A DNA stretch of 64,000 bases from Algoriphagus sanaruensis (GTDB taxonomy: Bacteria; Bacteroidota; Bacteroidia; Cytophagales; Cyclobacteriaceae), in the NCBI RefSeq assembly GCF_001593605.1, contig NZ_CP012836.1, positions 2,050,501 through 2,114,500 of the forward strand, read 5' to 3'. A model generated the notes under the pieces. It did no database searches, was not told the origin of the DNA, and worked only from the letters and a program-made list of their open reading frames with translations. Positions 48,043-57,234 of the stretch are shown in pieces; position 1 is the first letter of the stretch, and the number at the start of each line of letters is the position of its first letter. Both the position numbers and the translations under genes were made by a program.

Positions 48043-49318
48043 ATTGTTTGATTTTTCGGTAAAGGGTGCGTTCTGAAATCCCCAAATCCTGTGCGGCATA
48101 TTTACGCTTGTTGTTGTGCTTTCTGAGGGCTTTAAGAATCATTTCTTTTTCTTTCCGCTCGAGCGAAAGTGAATTGTCATCTTCCTCATGAAGAATATCT
48201 TCTATGATGTCTTCTTCATAATCTAAATCGTCCAAATTCCCACTTTTTTGTGGCTCGAGTACAAGTGGAACAGTGTAGGGAGAAGAACTCTCAGAACTTT
48301 CTTGAGAAGGAATTTTTGTTTCAATGTCCTCAAACAAGCCTTGGTGCTTTTGCAAAATGCTTGTATTCAGATTTCCACTTTGAAATGATTCAAGTACGAG
48401 TTTTTTCAATTCGTTCATATCCTTTTTCATGTCAAAAAGGACTTTGTACAAAATGTCTCGTTCCGAAAAATCCATTCCATCATTTGACCCACTTTGCCCG
48501 GTAAGCGCTACTGGAAGACGACTGGAATCTTGAGGAAGATACCTTCCCAAAGTTTTTGCACTAACCTCTCGAGTCTCTTCCAACAAGGAAACCTGTTCTG
48601 CAATATTTTTTAGCTGTCGGATATTACCAGGGAAAGGATACCGCATTAATAAAGCTTGAGCTTCTGCATCTAGCGTGATAGGTTTTACATGATATCTTTC
48701 CGAAAAGTCTGTGGTAAATTTTCTGAACAATAAAACCATATCCTCGCCTCGTTCTCGTAGGGGAGGGACGAAAATCGGAACGGTATTCAGGCGATAATAT
48801 AGGTCTTCTCTGAATTTCCCTTTTTCAACTGCTTTGATCAAATTGACGTTTGTGGCAGCAATTACGCGGACATTGGTTTTTTGGACTTTAGAAGATCCAA
48901 CTCGAATAAACTCTCCATTTTCCAAGACCCGAAGTAATCTGGATTGAGTCCCGAGAGGCATCTCTCCAATTTCGTCCAGAAAAATCGTGCCTCCATCCGT
49001 CACTTCAAAATACCCCTTTCGAGCTTCATGCGCACCGGTAAAGGATCCTTTTTCGTGTCCAAATAGCTCAGAATCTATCGTTCCTTCAGGAATAGCACCA
49101 CAGTTGATTGCAATGAATTTGCCATGCTTTCGTAGCGAAAGTGAATGGATGATTTTAGAAAAGCTCTCTTTTCCACTACCACTTTCTCCAGTGATCAAGA
49201 CGGTCATTTCGGTAGGAGAAGCCTGCATGGCCACTTGAATCGCATGATTCAGAAGTGGGCTGTTTCCAATAATCCCAAAGCGCTGTTTGATGCTTTGAAT
49301 TTCTGAAGGTTCAATCAT
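48029..49318 (-). CDS. Sigma-54-interacting transcriptional regulator without receiver domain
   Basis: A 429-residue AAA+ enhancer-binding-type protein. The AAA+ core starts almost at the N-terminus: Walker A GESGSGK (residues 44-50), the sigma-54-contacting GSFTGA (91-96, a form of GAFTGA), Walker B TIFLDE (111-116), and arginine-finger region [11 protein letters not shown] spacer (about 280-385) precedes a Fis-type HTH ([26 protein letters not shown], split here as two motifs near the C-terminus). No N-terminal sensing domain is present, so the activity may be set by level or partner. Its start overlaps the miaB stop by 4 bp. Confidence 0.92.
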   Translation of the reverse strand: MIEPSEIQSIKQRFGIIGNSPLLNHAIQVAMQASPTEMTVLITGESGSGKESFSKIIHSLSLRKHGKFIAINCGAIPEGTIDSELFGHEKGSFTGAHEARKGYFEVTDGGTIFLDEIGEMPLGTQSRLLRVLENGEFIRVGSSKVQKTNVRVIAATNVNLIKAVEKGKFREDLYYRLNTVPIFVPPLRERGEDMVLLFRKFTTDFSERYHVKPITLDAEAQALLMRYPFPGNIRQLKNIAEQVSLLEETREVSAKTLGRYLPQDSSRLPVALTGQSGSNDGMDFSERDILYKVLFDMKKDMNELKKLVLESFQSGNLNTSILQKHQGLFEDIETKIPSQESSESSSPYTVPLVLEPQKSGNLDDLDYEEDIIEDILHEEDDNSLSLERKEKEMILKALRKHNNKRKYAAQDLGISERTLYRKIKQYEIE

Positions 49319-50790
49319 GCCATTGCCGGATTAATTTCTACTATTTGCCCAAATAGGGTAGCAGGGGTGCAATCGGTGATCTTTACTTTAACATAGTCTC
49401 CTAGTTTGACACCTTGAGAGGGGATAATCACGACTTTATTCGCAGAATTTCTCCCTTTAAATTCAGTATCTGACTTTTTGGAGGTTCCTTCTACCAGAAT
49501 GATTTGCTCCTTACCAAGATCAAGTTTGTTTCGTTCAAAAGACAATTGGTTTTGCTTTTCAATAATCTCAGCCAAACGACGTTTTTTGATGTCCAGCGGA
49601 ATATCGTCCTCATATTTTTTAGCAGCCAATGTCCCTGGTCTTTCAGAATAATAAAACATGTAAGAGAAATCATACTTCACGATATCCATAAGCGTCAAGG
49701 TGTCTTGATGCTCTTCCTCAGTTTCAGAGCAAAACCCTGCAATCATATCAGAAGAAATACCGCATTCTTGGCCTAGAATCTCTCTAATCGCTCTTACCCG
49801 ATCGAGATACCAATCTCGGTCATAGGTTCTGTTCATTAATTCCAAGACTCGGCTATTTCCAGATTGAACAGGTAAATGGATGTATTTGCAGATATTATCG
49901 TACTTCTTCATGGTAAAAAGTACTTCGTCTGTAATGTCTTTAGGATGAGAAGTGGAAAATCGAACTCGCAATAATGGACTTACTTGAGCTACCATTTCAA
50001 GTAAGTTGGCAAAGTTGACAACAGTGCTGACTTCTTCCTCTTTTTTATTGAGGCGGGCTTTATTGTTCTCTTCAGGAGACCATTTGTAGCTATCTACATT
50101 TTGGCCCAAAAGGGTTACCTCACGATATCCTTTTGCAAATAAATCCTGTGCTTCGGCTACGATGGAATGTGGATCCCGGCTTCTTTCCCTTCCGCGAGTA
50201 AAAGGTACCACGCAGAAAGAGCACATATTATCACAGCCTCTCATAATGGAAATGAAAGCTGTCACACCATTTGAATTTAATCGAACAGGAGCGATGTCAG
50301 CATACGTTTCCTCTCGTGATAGGAAGGTATTGACTCCTTTTCGTCCATCTTCTGCTGCATTAACCAAATTTGGGAGATCTCGATAGGCATCAGGTCCAAC
50401 GACCACATCGACGATTTTTTCTTCTTCGAGAAGTTTTTCTTTCAATCGCTCAGCCATACATCCCAATACTCCTATGGTCATTTCTGGTTTATGCTTTTTG
50501 ACAGCATTGAAATGGTTTAGTCTATTTCGTACGGTTTGCTCAGCTTTTTCACGAATTGAGCAGGTGTTTAAAAAGACGACATCAGCTTGATTGAAGTCGG
50601 AAGTGGTATCAAATCCATTTTCTTTCATAATGGAAGCCACAATCTCCGAATCAGAAAAATTCATTTGACAGCCATAACTCTCAATATAGAGTTTCTTGGT
50701 CTTACCGGTATTTTCATCCGAGGTGGTTTTATAATCAACCGCTTGCGCTTCTTCTCCAGAGAGTATATCGATGTCTTTGATTAAATCCAT
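49315..50790 (-). CDS. miaB: tRNA-2-methylthio-N6-dimethylallyladenosine synthase
   Basis: MiaB is a radical-SAM methylthiotransferase making ms2i6A37 in UNN-decoding tRNAs. The N-terminal cluster-binding domain begins [17 protein letters not shown], with further Cys in [13 protein letters not shown] and VLGCMAERL. The radical-SAM motif is [17 protein letters not shown] near residue 165. A C-terminal TRAM domain lies at about 420-485. SYGCQMN identifies MiaB rather than MtaB. The N-terminus has a ~30-residue extension. It is the first gene of the operon with the regulator, lptE, TPR-like and secG genes. The product is substrate for MiaE, encoded at 12.9 kb. Confidence 0.95.
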   Translation of the reverse strand: MDLIKDIDILSGEEAQAVDYKTTSDENTGKTKKLYIESYGCQMNFSDSEIVASIMKENGFDTTSDFNQADVVFLNTCSIREKAEQTVRNRLNHFNAVKKHKPEMTIGVLGCMAERLKEKLLEEEKIVDVVVGPDAYRDLPNLVNAAEDGRKGVNTFLSREETYADIAPVRLNSNGVTAFISIMRGCDNMCSFCVVPFTRGRERSRDPHSIVAEAQDLFAKGYREVTLLGQNVDSYKWSPEENNKARLNKKEEEVSTVVNFANLLEMVAQVSPLLRVRFSTSHPKDITDEVLFTMKKYDNICKYIHLPVQSGNSRVLELMNRTYDRDWYLDRVRAIREILGQECGISSDMIAGFCSETEEEHQDTLTLMDIVKYDFSYMFYYSERPGTLAAKKYEDDIPLDIKKRRLAEIIEKQNQLSFERNKLDLGKEQIILVEGTSKKSDTEFKGRNSANKVVIIPSQGVKLGDYVKVKITDCTPATLFGQIVEINPAMA

Positions 50791-50915
50791 ATGGCTTTTA
50801 TGCTAATCTGTAGTTATAGATGACCTGTACTAGTACTTCCAAGTCAGTAGTGAGGTTGCAAAATTATTAAAACGCAGACAAAATGGCAGAGAAAGCGCTT
50901 ATTTATTCTTGAGAA

Positions 50916-52016
50916 CTATTCCTCGAAAGGGATTTTAAGTTGACTACCTAGGAATTCTTGTTCCTCAGTGATATTCAGGTTGGAAATTCCCAAGCCTAGG
51001 AGTCGGACAGGTTTAGGGATTTCTTCTTGTCTGAGCAATTCCAATCCTATCTGCCAAATCATGCCTTTTTCCGGATACTGCTCCAGTGTTTTGCTCCGAG
51101 TTTGGAGGGTGAAATCTGAATATTTCAGTTTTAGTGTGATCGTACGGCCTTTGATTCCGATTTTTTCAATTCTCCTCATCAGCTCCTCAAAAATGGGATA
51201 GAGTTGATTTTCCATTTCTTTCAGGGAAATCAAATCTTTTTCAAACGTGTTTTCTGCGCTCAATGATTTTCGAACACGATGGGGCTGCACTTCCGAAAGG
51301 TGAATGCCCCGAACAATATTAAAATAGTGGAGTCCGGATTTTCCGAATTTCTTGGTTAAAAACTGAAGGGAATATTCCTTGAGATCCTTTCCTGAATGAA
51401 TTCCGAGCTTTTGCATTTTCTCTGCGGTGACTTTTCCAATTCCAAAGAATTTCCCAATGGGGAGTTTCTCCAAAAATGCTTCAGCCTCTTCAGGAAGAAT
51501 CACTGCTTGGCCATTCGGTTTATTAAGGTCTGAAGCTGTTTTTGCTAAAAATTTATTGTAGCTAATTCCTGCAGAGGCATTCAGTCCGGTTTTTGATTTT
51601 ATTTTTTCTCGGATTTGTCGAGCTATTAAAATGGCAGATTTAAGTCCCATTTTATTCTCAGTGACGTCAAGAAAAGCTTCGTCTAAGGAAAGGGGTTCGA
51701 CAAGATCAGTGTATTTATAGAAAATTTCCCGGATTTGGAGTGAAATTTCCTTGTATCGATCAAATCGAGGTTTTGCGAAAATCAATTGGGGACATTTTTT
51801 AGCAGCTAAAGCAGAGGACATTGCGGAATGAATCCCAAATTTCCTTGCTTCATAGCTTGCAGCGGCCACCACACCTCTGGCTTCATTTCCTCCTACTACG
51901 AGTGGTTTGCCTCTCCATTCAGGATGATCCAGCTGCTCTACAGAAGCATAAAATGCATCCATATCCACATGGATAATTTTCCGAACAGCATTATTTTCCT
52001 GATAGGGTTGCGGCAT
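50916..52016 (-). CDS. dinB: DNA polymerase IV (Y family)
   Basis: A translesion DNA polymerase (366 residues). The catalytic metal-binding site is in IHVDMDAFYASVEQ (about residues 15-28) and the second acidic pair in SLDEAFLDVT (about 105-114). The palm/finger region has GNEARGVVAAASYEARKFG. The little-finger domain is at about 240-350. 366 residues is typical; the C-terminus lacks a clear clamp-binding QL[SD]LF-type motif, ending in LKIPFEE. No SOS (LexA) box is visible immediately upstream, but I cannot exclude a divergent one. A single-gene unit. Confidence 0.93.
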   Translation of the reverse strand: MPQPYQENNAVRKIIHVDMDAFYASVEQLDHPEWRGKPLVVGGNEARGVVAAASYEARKFGIHSAMSSALAAKKCPQLIFAKPRFDRYKEISLQIREIFYKYTDLVEPLSLDEAFLDVTENKMGLKSAILIARQIREKIKSKTGLNASAGISYNKFLAKTASDLNKPNGQAVILPEEAEAFLEKLPIGKFFGIGKVTAEKMQKLGIHSGKDLKEYSLQFLTKKFGKSGLHYFNIVRGIHLSEVQPHRVRKSLSAENTFEKDLISLKEMENQLYPIFEELMRRIEKIGIKGRTITLKLKYSDFTLQTRSKTLEQYPEKGMIWQIGLELLRQEEIPKPVRLLGLGISNLNITEEQEFLGSQLKIPFEE

Positions 52017-52045
52017 TCTCGAAGTTCAAGTTTCTCGAAAATAAA

Positions 52046-52074
52046 AAAAAGGGATCCTTGAAGAATCCCTTTTT
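52046..52074 (-). terminator. Intrinsic terminator of the YceI gene
   Basis: AAAAAGGGAT (ending 52055) pairs with ATCCCTTTTT (52065-52074). On the minus strand it is followed by a T-run. It lies 24 bp after the yceI-like stop and before dinB. Confidence 0.82.
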
Positions 52075-52097
52075 AACATATTGTGGTAGTTGTGTTA

Positions 52098-52820
52098 TTA
52101 CTTAGCAGTCACGTCCAACACCAAAGAAACGGTGTTGTAGATGAATTGGTCTTTTGCTTTGTCTACTGCAGCAGATTCGTCACCATACATCAATCCCCAC
52201 TGGGTTCTATCGATATTGAAGCCAGCTTTGGCAGATACAGTTCCGTTTTGAATGCTTACAGCAGCTGGGAATTTGATGTTTTTGGTAGTTCCTCTCATAG
52301 TCAAGTTACCGCTGATCCAATGTGTTGGTGCCTCTGGAGACAATGAGCTGTCAGATGCAGGAGTATTTTCAGTAGTAAATTCTTCCTTGTCTGCAACTAC
52401 ATCACCTGCAGCAAAAGGTTCTGCACCTGTGATTTCAAAGGTTGCGGTTGGGAAATTTGCTGCATCAAAGAAATCAGCAGACTGAAGGTGTCCATAAAGC
52501 TTGCCATAGAATTCATTAGATTCTTCCATGTCTTCGATTTTCAAGCCTACGATGTCAAAAGTAAATGAACCTGCAGTGATTTGATCACCAGATACCACTA
52601 AAGAACCACCAGTAGTTGGGATTTTTCCAAAGTGTTTTCCTGCCGGCTTATATCCTGTCCAAGAAATTGTAGAAGAAGTCAAATCTACAGAAAGTGTGTC
52701 ACCAGCACCTGCGGCTACTTCTTGAGCGTCAGTTGTTTCAACGGTGTCTCCTGGATTTCCACAAGCGAATGCAAGCATTGCAGCGGCTACAAATAGGCCT
52801 AATTGCTTTGTAATTTTCAT
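52098..52820 (-). CDS. YceI-family lipoprotein
   Basis: A 240-residue exported protein with a lipobox-type signal (FVAAAMLAFACGNPG, Cys20). After an acidic linker (about 22-45) the YceI-like lipocalin-type beta-barrel begins with VDLTSSTISWTGYKPAGKHF and includes GSFTFDIVGLKIED and LTMRGTTKNIKFP. The end GFNIDRTQWGLMYGDES is the family's diagnostic tail. YceI proteins bind isoprenoid-type lipids such as polyprenyl quinones. The ligand here is unknown; the menaquinone of this organism is one candidate. Confidence 0.92.
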   Translation of the reverse strand: MKITKQLGLFVAAAMLAFACGNPGDTVETTDAQEVAAGAGDTLSVDLTSSTISWTGYKPAGKHFGKIPTTGGSLVVSGDQITAGSFTFDIVGLKIEDMEESNEFYGKLYGHLQSADFFDAANFPTATFEITGAEPFAAGDVVADKEEFTTENTPASDSSLSPEAPTHWISGNLTMRGTTKNIKFPAAVSIQNGTVSAKAGFNIDRTQWGLMYGDESAAVDKAKDQFIYNTVSLVLDVTAK

Positions 52821-52955
52821 AGTAATTGTGTTGTTGTATTGGTTTTGGTTTTTAATGTATAGACATGGAAACTGATTTTCCTGAAAAAAGTTCTCTTGAG
52901 TTTCAAAATTTCTAATTTTCGATGAAAAAATAGTTTAGCTCAAATTTCGATAAGC

Positions 52956-53465
52956 ATGGCCTTGATTTTAGCAGTGAAGGAAATAGCTCCAAGTTTTGGA
53001 GAAAATTGTTGGTTGGCTCCCAATTCCACCATCGTGGGAGATGTTGTTTTAGGAAAAAACTGTACCGTATGGTTCAATGCTGTCATCCGAGGAGATGTAC
53101 ATGAAATTCGAATTGGGGATGAAACAAATATTCAGGACGGAGCCATCATCCACTGCACTTACCAAAAAGCGCCAACATACATTGGAAGTCAAGTTTCAAT
53201 CGCTCATAATGCATGCGTCCATGGCTGTACTATCCATGACCGGGTTTTAATAGGTATGGGAGCGATTGTCATGGATGGAGCGGTAGTTCATTCGGATTCA
53301 GTCATTGCGGCCGGAGCTATTGTTCTTGCAGGGACTGTTGTTGAGTCAGGTTCTATTTACGCTGGAATTCCTGCCAAAAAAGTAAAAGAAATTACGCCGG
53401 AGATGAGGGAAGTAATTGCGAGGACTGCCAAAAATTATCCGATGTATGCCTCGTGGTATGAATAG
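52956..53465 (+). CDS. Gamma carbonic anhydrase-family protein
   Basis: A 169-residue left-handed beta-helix protein of the gamma-carbonic-anhydrase/PaaY/YrdA family. The hexapeptide repeats are visible (VGDVVLGKNCTVWFNAVIRG, IQDGAIIHC, and IGMGAIVMDGAVV). The zinc-binding histidines are in DGAIIHCTY and SIAHNACVHGC (about residues 66, 86 and 91). The C-terminal helix (about 145-169) is normal. Many members lack measurable carbonic anhydrase activity, so only the family is secure. It is a single gene, divergent from the YceI gene. Confidence 0.92.
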   Translation: MALILAVKEIAPSFGENCWLAPNSTIVGDVVLGKNCTVWFNAVIRGDVHEIRIGDETNIQDGAIIHCTYQKAPTYIGSQVSIAHNACVHGCTIHDRVLIGMGAIVMDGAVVHSDSVIAAGAIVLAGTVVESGSIYAGIPAKKVKEITPEMREVIARTAKNYPMYASWYE

Positions 53466-53573
53466 GGGTATTCGATTTGAAATGTAATTTCCTGTTTTTC
53501 AATAGCTTTTAAAGTGGTTTTTCTTGATTTGGAAGAACCGCTTCACTATTTTTGAAATAATCAATTTTTAGAA

Positions 53574-54095
53574 ATGCGTATGATTTTTTATCCCTTTGAA
53601 CGAGGAAGAAATCTTCTTCTTTTACTCTTGCTTTTTATTTGGGTAAACACCCTCTTAAGCTCTTTTTTGCCAAAGGATCATGCTTTGGATTTGAAATTTG
53701 CTTACACAGTCGAAGAGGCCTACCATTCTCTCAACCAACTTGATCCTGACCAAAGAGAGATTTACAGATTTGGAGTTTGGGCCTTGGACATGCCTTATCT
53801 GATCATTTACTTTTTTTTCTTTTCGGGACTTCTTCGATTTCTTCACGGAAATCGGAAATTTTATTGGGTGCCTCTTCTAATCTCGCTCACTGATTTTATT
53901 GAAAACCTTCTTCTTCTTCGGATTTTGAAGTTGTTTCCAGATACCCAAAGTGGACTAGTCAGATTATGTTCTTTTTTTACTACATCCAAATGGATTTTCG
54001 TAGGTGGATTGGTTATTTGCCTGCTGATGGGAGTTTGGTCTTTTTTGAGCCAGAGGAAAAAAACAAGTAGTTCCTCCCAAGAAATCAGAATTTAA
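53574..54095 (+). CDS. Hypothetical integral membrane protein, four TM helices
   Basis: A 173-residue protein with four predicted TM segments: about residues 12-31 (LLLLLLLFIWVNTLLSS), 73-90 (YLIIYFFFFSGLLRF), 98-118 (VPLLISLTDFIENLLLLRI) and 137-158 (KWIFVGGLVICLLMGVWSF). The first loop (about 35-70) is soluble and acidic. The end is Lys/Ser-rich. I do not recognise the family, but the helices and the DxxEN in helix 3 suggest a real conserved membrane protein. It is upstream of the amide-ligase cluster, separated by 184 bp, so membership in it is uncertain. Confidence 0.72.
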   Translation: MRMIFYPFERGRNLLLLLLLFIWVNTLLSSFLPKDHALDLKFAYTVEEAYHSLNQLDPDQREIYRFGVWALDMPYLIIYFFFFSGLLRFLHGNRKFYWVPLLISLTDFIENLLLLRILKLFPDTQSGLVRLCSFFTTSKWIFVGGLVICLLMGVWSFLSQRKKTSSSSQEIRI

Positions 54096-54279
54096 TAGAA
54101 CCTTCATTTTTGCTTTCCTGTACTTCTTTTCTTTTCAAGGAAATTTGAGTAGTATTTCATTCCGGTATTTAAAAAAACTTGTGGTTGAAATAAAGATGAG
54201 ATTCTTGTGAATTGAATTTTTATTTAAGAGGATAATCTCCAACCCATTTTTTCTCCAGATAAAGAAAACTGAAAATTCT

Positions 54280-54993
54280 ATGAAAGAAGAGTATATCAAA
54301 TGGTATTCACCACATCTCCATCGAGATGTACAAATGTTGGTTTTTGGTCATTCTGGATATCCGGTTGTTCTTTTTCCTACTTCCATGGGGTCTTTTCATG
54401 AAAATAAGGACATGGGATTGATTGGATCTGCACAGTGGTTTATCGATGAGGGATTGATTCAGATTTATTGTCCAGAAAGCAATGACAAACAAAGCTTCTA
54501 CAATAAATCAGTATCTCCTTATGAAAGAATCCAACAGCATATTGCCTACGATAAAATGATCTGCCATGAATTGGTAGAGCGAGTACGATTAAACACACCC
54601 CAAGCAAAAGTAGCCCTAGCCGGCTGCAGTTTTGGAGGCTACCATGCTGCAAATTTTGCTTTCAGGCATCCGGGATATGTGAGCCATTTATTCAGTATGA
54701 GTGGGGCTTTTGATATTCGAAGTTTTATGGATGGGTTTCAACATGATGATATTTATTACAATAGTCCGTTGGAATATCTTCCTGGTCTTCAAGATGCTGA
54801 ATTGTGGAAAATGGGAATCGTCTTGGGTACCTCCAACTGGGATATCTGCTTTGATTCCAATCTGAAACTTCACGAAGTTTTAAAACAAAAAAATATTTCA
54901 CATTGGCTGGATGTACGTCAAGACCGACAGCATGACTGGCCGGTCTGGAGAGAAATGTTTCCTCATTACCTCAGCACGATCAAGTTTGATTAA
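54280..54993 (+). CDS. Esterase-like alpha/beta hydrolase of the amide-ligase cluster
   Basis: A 237-residue cytoplasmic alpha/beta hydrolase of the esterase (antigen-85/esterase-D-like) superfamily. The nucleophile elbow is AGCSFGGYHAANFAF (Ser near residue 116). The upstream strand and oxyanion region is YPVVLFPTSMGSFHEN. The histidine is likely in DRQHDWPVWREMFPHYL near the C-terminus. The GCS elbow and the tail differ from common lipases. The gene is followed 113 bp downstream by the ATP-grasp gene on the same strand and is probably the first gene of the cluster. It could hydrolyse or transfer an acyl group on the cluster's product. Confidence 0.8.
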   Translation: MKEEYIKWYSPHLHRDVQMLVFGHSGYPVVLFPTSMGSFHENKDMGLIGSAQWFIDEGLIQIYCPESNDKQSFYNKSVSPYERIQQHIAYDKMICHELVERVRLNTPQAKVALAGCSFGGYHAANFAFRHPGYVSHLFSMSGAFDIRSFMDGFQHDDIYYNSPLEYLPGLQDAELWKMGIVLGTSNWDICFDSNLKLHEVLKQKNISHWLDVRQDRQHDWPVWREMFPHYLSTIKFD

Positions 54994-55106
54994 TTCCGGC
55001 TGGATATAGCCCTCCTTACCAATACTTTAAATTGATCGATAAATTATTTCGATTCCTGTTTGGGTAAGGTTTTGATTAGAAATTTAAAAATGAAATACCT
55101 CGACTA

Positions 55107-56063
55107 ATGAAAAAAATTGGAATTCTTTTTGGCATGGAGGATACTTTTCCTCATGCTTTTGTGGAGCGCGTCAATCAATTAGCGCCAAAAGGTATCGTGG
55201 CGGAGCCAGTCAAGATTGATAAAGTAATTCAAAACGAATTGACCGAATATGCGGTGATTATTGACCGGATTTCACAGGATGTGCCTTTTTATAGAGCTTA
55301 TTTAAAGAATGCTGCCCTCACTGGGACAGCAGTGATCAACAATCCTTTTTGGTGGAGCGCCGATGATAAATTTTTCAATAACTGTCTCGCTGACACCTTA
55401 GGAGTGCCGCTTCCAAAAACGGTGATTTTGCCCTCCGCAGAACATCCTGATGACACTACTTCCAAGTCTTTTAGAAATCTCGTAGCTCCTTTAGATTGGG
55501 AGGGGATATTTAGTTATGTGGGGTTTCCAGCATATATGAAGCCTTATGCAGGGGGAGGTTGGAAAAATGTCTATCGCTTGGAAAACAAAGAGGAGTTTTT
55601 TCAAAAGCATCCGGAAACAGGAAAACTGGTTATGCTCCTACAAGAAGAAATCGTGTTTGATGAATATTTCAGGGTGTATTGCCTAGGAGGAAAAGCTGTC
55701 CGAATTATGGAATACGAACCTAGAAATCCACATCACCTGCGCTATGTGGTAGATCGTGCTCCCTCTTCCAAAAAGCTATTATCAACGGTGAAAGATTATA
55801 CCATCAAGCTTTGTACAGGACTTGGATATGATTTCAATACGGTGGAATTTGCTGTGAGGGATGGAATTCCATATGCCATTGATTTTGGAAATCCTGCACC
55901 GGATGCAGATGTCAATTCGGTTGGTCAGGAGAATTTTGAATGGGTGGTAGAAGAAGCTGCAAAAATGGCCATTGCCTATGCCAAGGCTCAAAAACCTGGA
56001 AAAATGAATTTGACATGGGGGACTTTTGTAAAAGACTCCGTAGAAATGGCGAAACGATTTTAA
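55107..56063 (+). CDS. ATP-grasp ligase of the amide-ligase cluster
   Basis: A 318-residue ATP-grasp protein. The N-terminal pre-ATP-grasp domain starts KKIGILFGMEDTFPHAFVERV. ATP-binding strands include AYMKPYAGGGWKNVYRL (about residues 140-156; glycine loop) and LLQEEIVFDEYFRVYCLGG (about 176-194). The metal-binding acid/Asn triad is in NTVEFAVRDGIPYAIDFGNP (about 243-262). This is a carboxylate-amine ligase of unknown substrate, similar in shape to RimK/glutathione-synthetase-like enzymes. The next gene (GCS2) begins 10 bp after its stop, so they are co-translated in an operon. Confidence 0.85.
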   Translation: MKKIGILFGMEDTFPHAFVERVNQLAPKGIVAEPVKIDKVIQNELTEYAVIIDRISQDVPFYRAYLKNAALTGTAVINNPFWWSADDKFFNNCLADTLGVPLPKTVILPSAEHPDDTTSKSFRNLVAPLDWEGIFSYVGFPAYMKPYAGGGWKNVYRLENKEEFFQKHPETGKLVMLLQEEIVFDEYFRVYCLGGKAVRIMEYEPRNPHHLRYVVDRAPSSKKLLSTVKDYTIKLCTGLGYDFNTVEFAVRDGIPYAIDFGNPAPDADVNSVGQENFEWVVEEAAKMAIAYAKAQKPGKMNLTWGTFVKDSVEMAKRF

Positions 56064-56073
56064 GCCCTGAATT

Positions 56074-57192
56074 ATGTCCATTGCATTGAAAAAGCTGCCC
56101 AAATTTACCCTAGGTGTAGAGGAGGAATACATGATTTTGGACCCAACTACTCGTGATCTTCGATCCCATATGTCCAAGATCGTAGAAGGAGGGAAGATTC
56201 AGCTTCGAGAACAAGTAAAGGCTGAAATGCATCAGTCTGTGGTCGAAGTCGGCACGAATATCTGCCAAAACATTGCAGAGGCAAGGAAAGAAGTTTCTTT
56301 CCTCAGAAGAAAGATTGATGAATTAGCACGTGCTCAAGGCCTGGTAGCGGGGGCATCAAGTACCCACCCCTTTGCCAAATGGCAAGATCAGGAAATTACC
56401 GATGATCCTAGGTATCACAATATTGTCAATGAACTGAAGGATATAGCGCGATCCAACCTGATTTTTGGGCTTCATGTCCATGTCGGGATTGAGAGTAGGG
56501 AGATTGCTCTTCAATTGATGAATCAGGCTTGCTATTTTCTTCCTCATATTTATGCCTTGACAACCAATTCTCCCTTTTGGGAAGGCCGTAACACTGGTTT
56601 CAAGGCATTTCGGGCTAAGGTCTTTGCCAAATTTCCACGAACTGGATTACCAGAGTATTTCGACTCTGTTCAGTCCTATGATAATTTTCTTGAAATATTG
56701 GTCAAGACGAATTGCATAGACAATCCTAAGAAGATATGGTGGGATTTGCGCATGCACCCATTTTTCTCCACCATCGAATTTAGAATTTGCGACATGTGTC
56801 TTACCGTTGATGAGACGATCTGCGTGGTAGCCTTGATTCAAGCTGTGGTAGCTAAATTGTACAAGTTGTTGATGAGTAATACCAGCTTCAACATTTATAG
56901 GATTGCGTTGATTCGTGAAAATAAATTCCGTGCAGCTAGGAATGGAATTGAGGGATTGCTGATAGACTTTGGGAAGAAAGTGGAAGTTCCAACCCGTGAA
57001 TTGATTCTTGAACTTCTTGATTTTGTGGATGATGTTGTCGATGAATTAGGAAGCAGAGAAGAAATCAATTATGTGCATCAAATTCTTGAGCGAGGCACCG
57101 GTGCAGATCAACAGCTCGCTGTTTTTGAACAAACAGGTAGTCTAGAATCTGTGGTAGATTTTATTACTTCAAAGTTTACCGAGGGAATTTGA
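56074..57192 (+). CDS. Carboxylate-amine ligase, GCS2 / YbdK type
   Basis: A 372-residue member of the glutamate-cysteine ligase type 2 (YbdK-like) family, which shares its fold with glutamine synthetase. The ATP/metal-binding start is FTLGVEEEYMILDP (residues 11-24), then EMHQSVVEVGTNIC and IFGLHVHVGIESRE (about 129-142). ELDPS-type block WWDLRMHPFFSTIEFRICDM completes the active site. Family members make gamma-glutamylcysteine weakly or act on unknown amines. Presence beside two ATP-grasp genes points to a peptide-like product. Its TGA stop is in the same frame as the next gene's start, with 14 sense codons between. Confidence 0.9.
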   Translation: MSIALKKLPKFTLGVEEEYMILDPTTRDLRSHMSKIVEGGKIQLREQVKAEMHQSVVEVGTNICQNIAEARKEVSFLRRKIDELARAQGLVAGASSTHPFAKWQDQEITDDPRYHNIVNELKDIARSNLIFGLHVHVGIESREIALQLMNQACYFLPHIYALTTNSPFWEGRNTGFKAFRAKVFAKFPRTGLPEYFDSVQSYDNFLEILVKTNCIDNPKKIWWDLRMHPFFSTIEFRICDMCLTVDETICVVALIQAVVAKLYKLLMSNTSFNIYRIALIRENKFRAARNGIEGLLIDFGKKVEVPTRELILELLDFVDDVVDELGSREEINYVHQILERGTGADQQLAVFEQTGSLESVVDFITSKFTEGI

Positions 57193-57234
57193 TGGATTGA
57201 GTACCTTTGCTTCAGACTTAACACCTTATTTGAA

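Noticed and set aside
50827..50836. 10-bp palindrome GTACTAGTAC upstream of miaB
   Set aside because: Too short to separate from chance and without extended symmetry or T-run.
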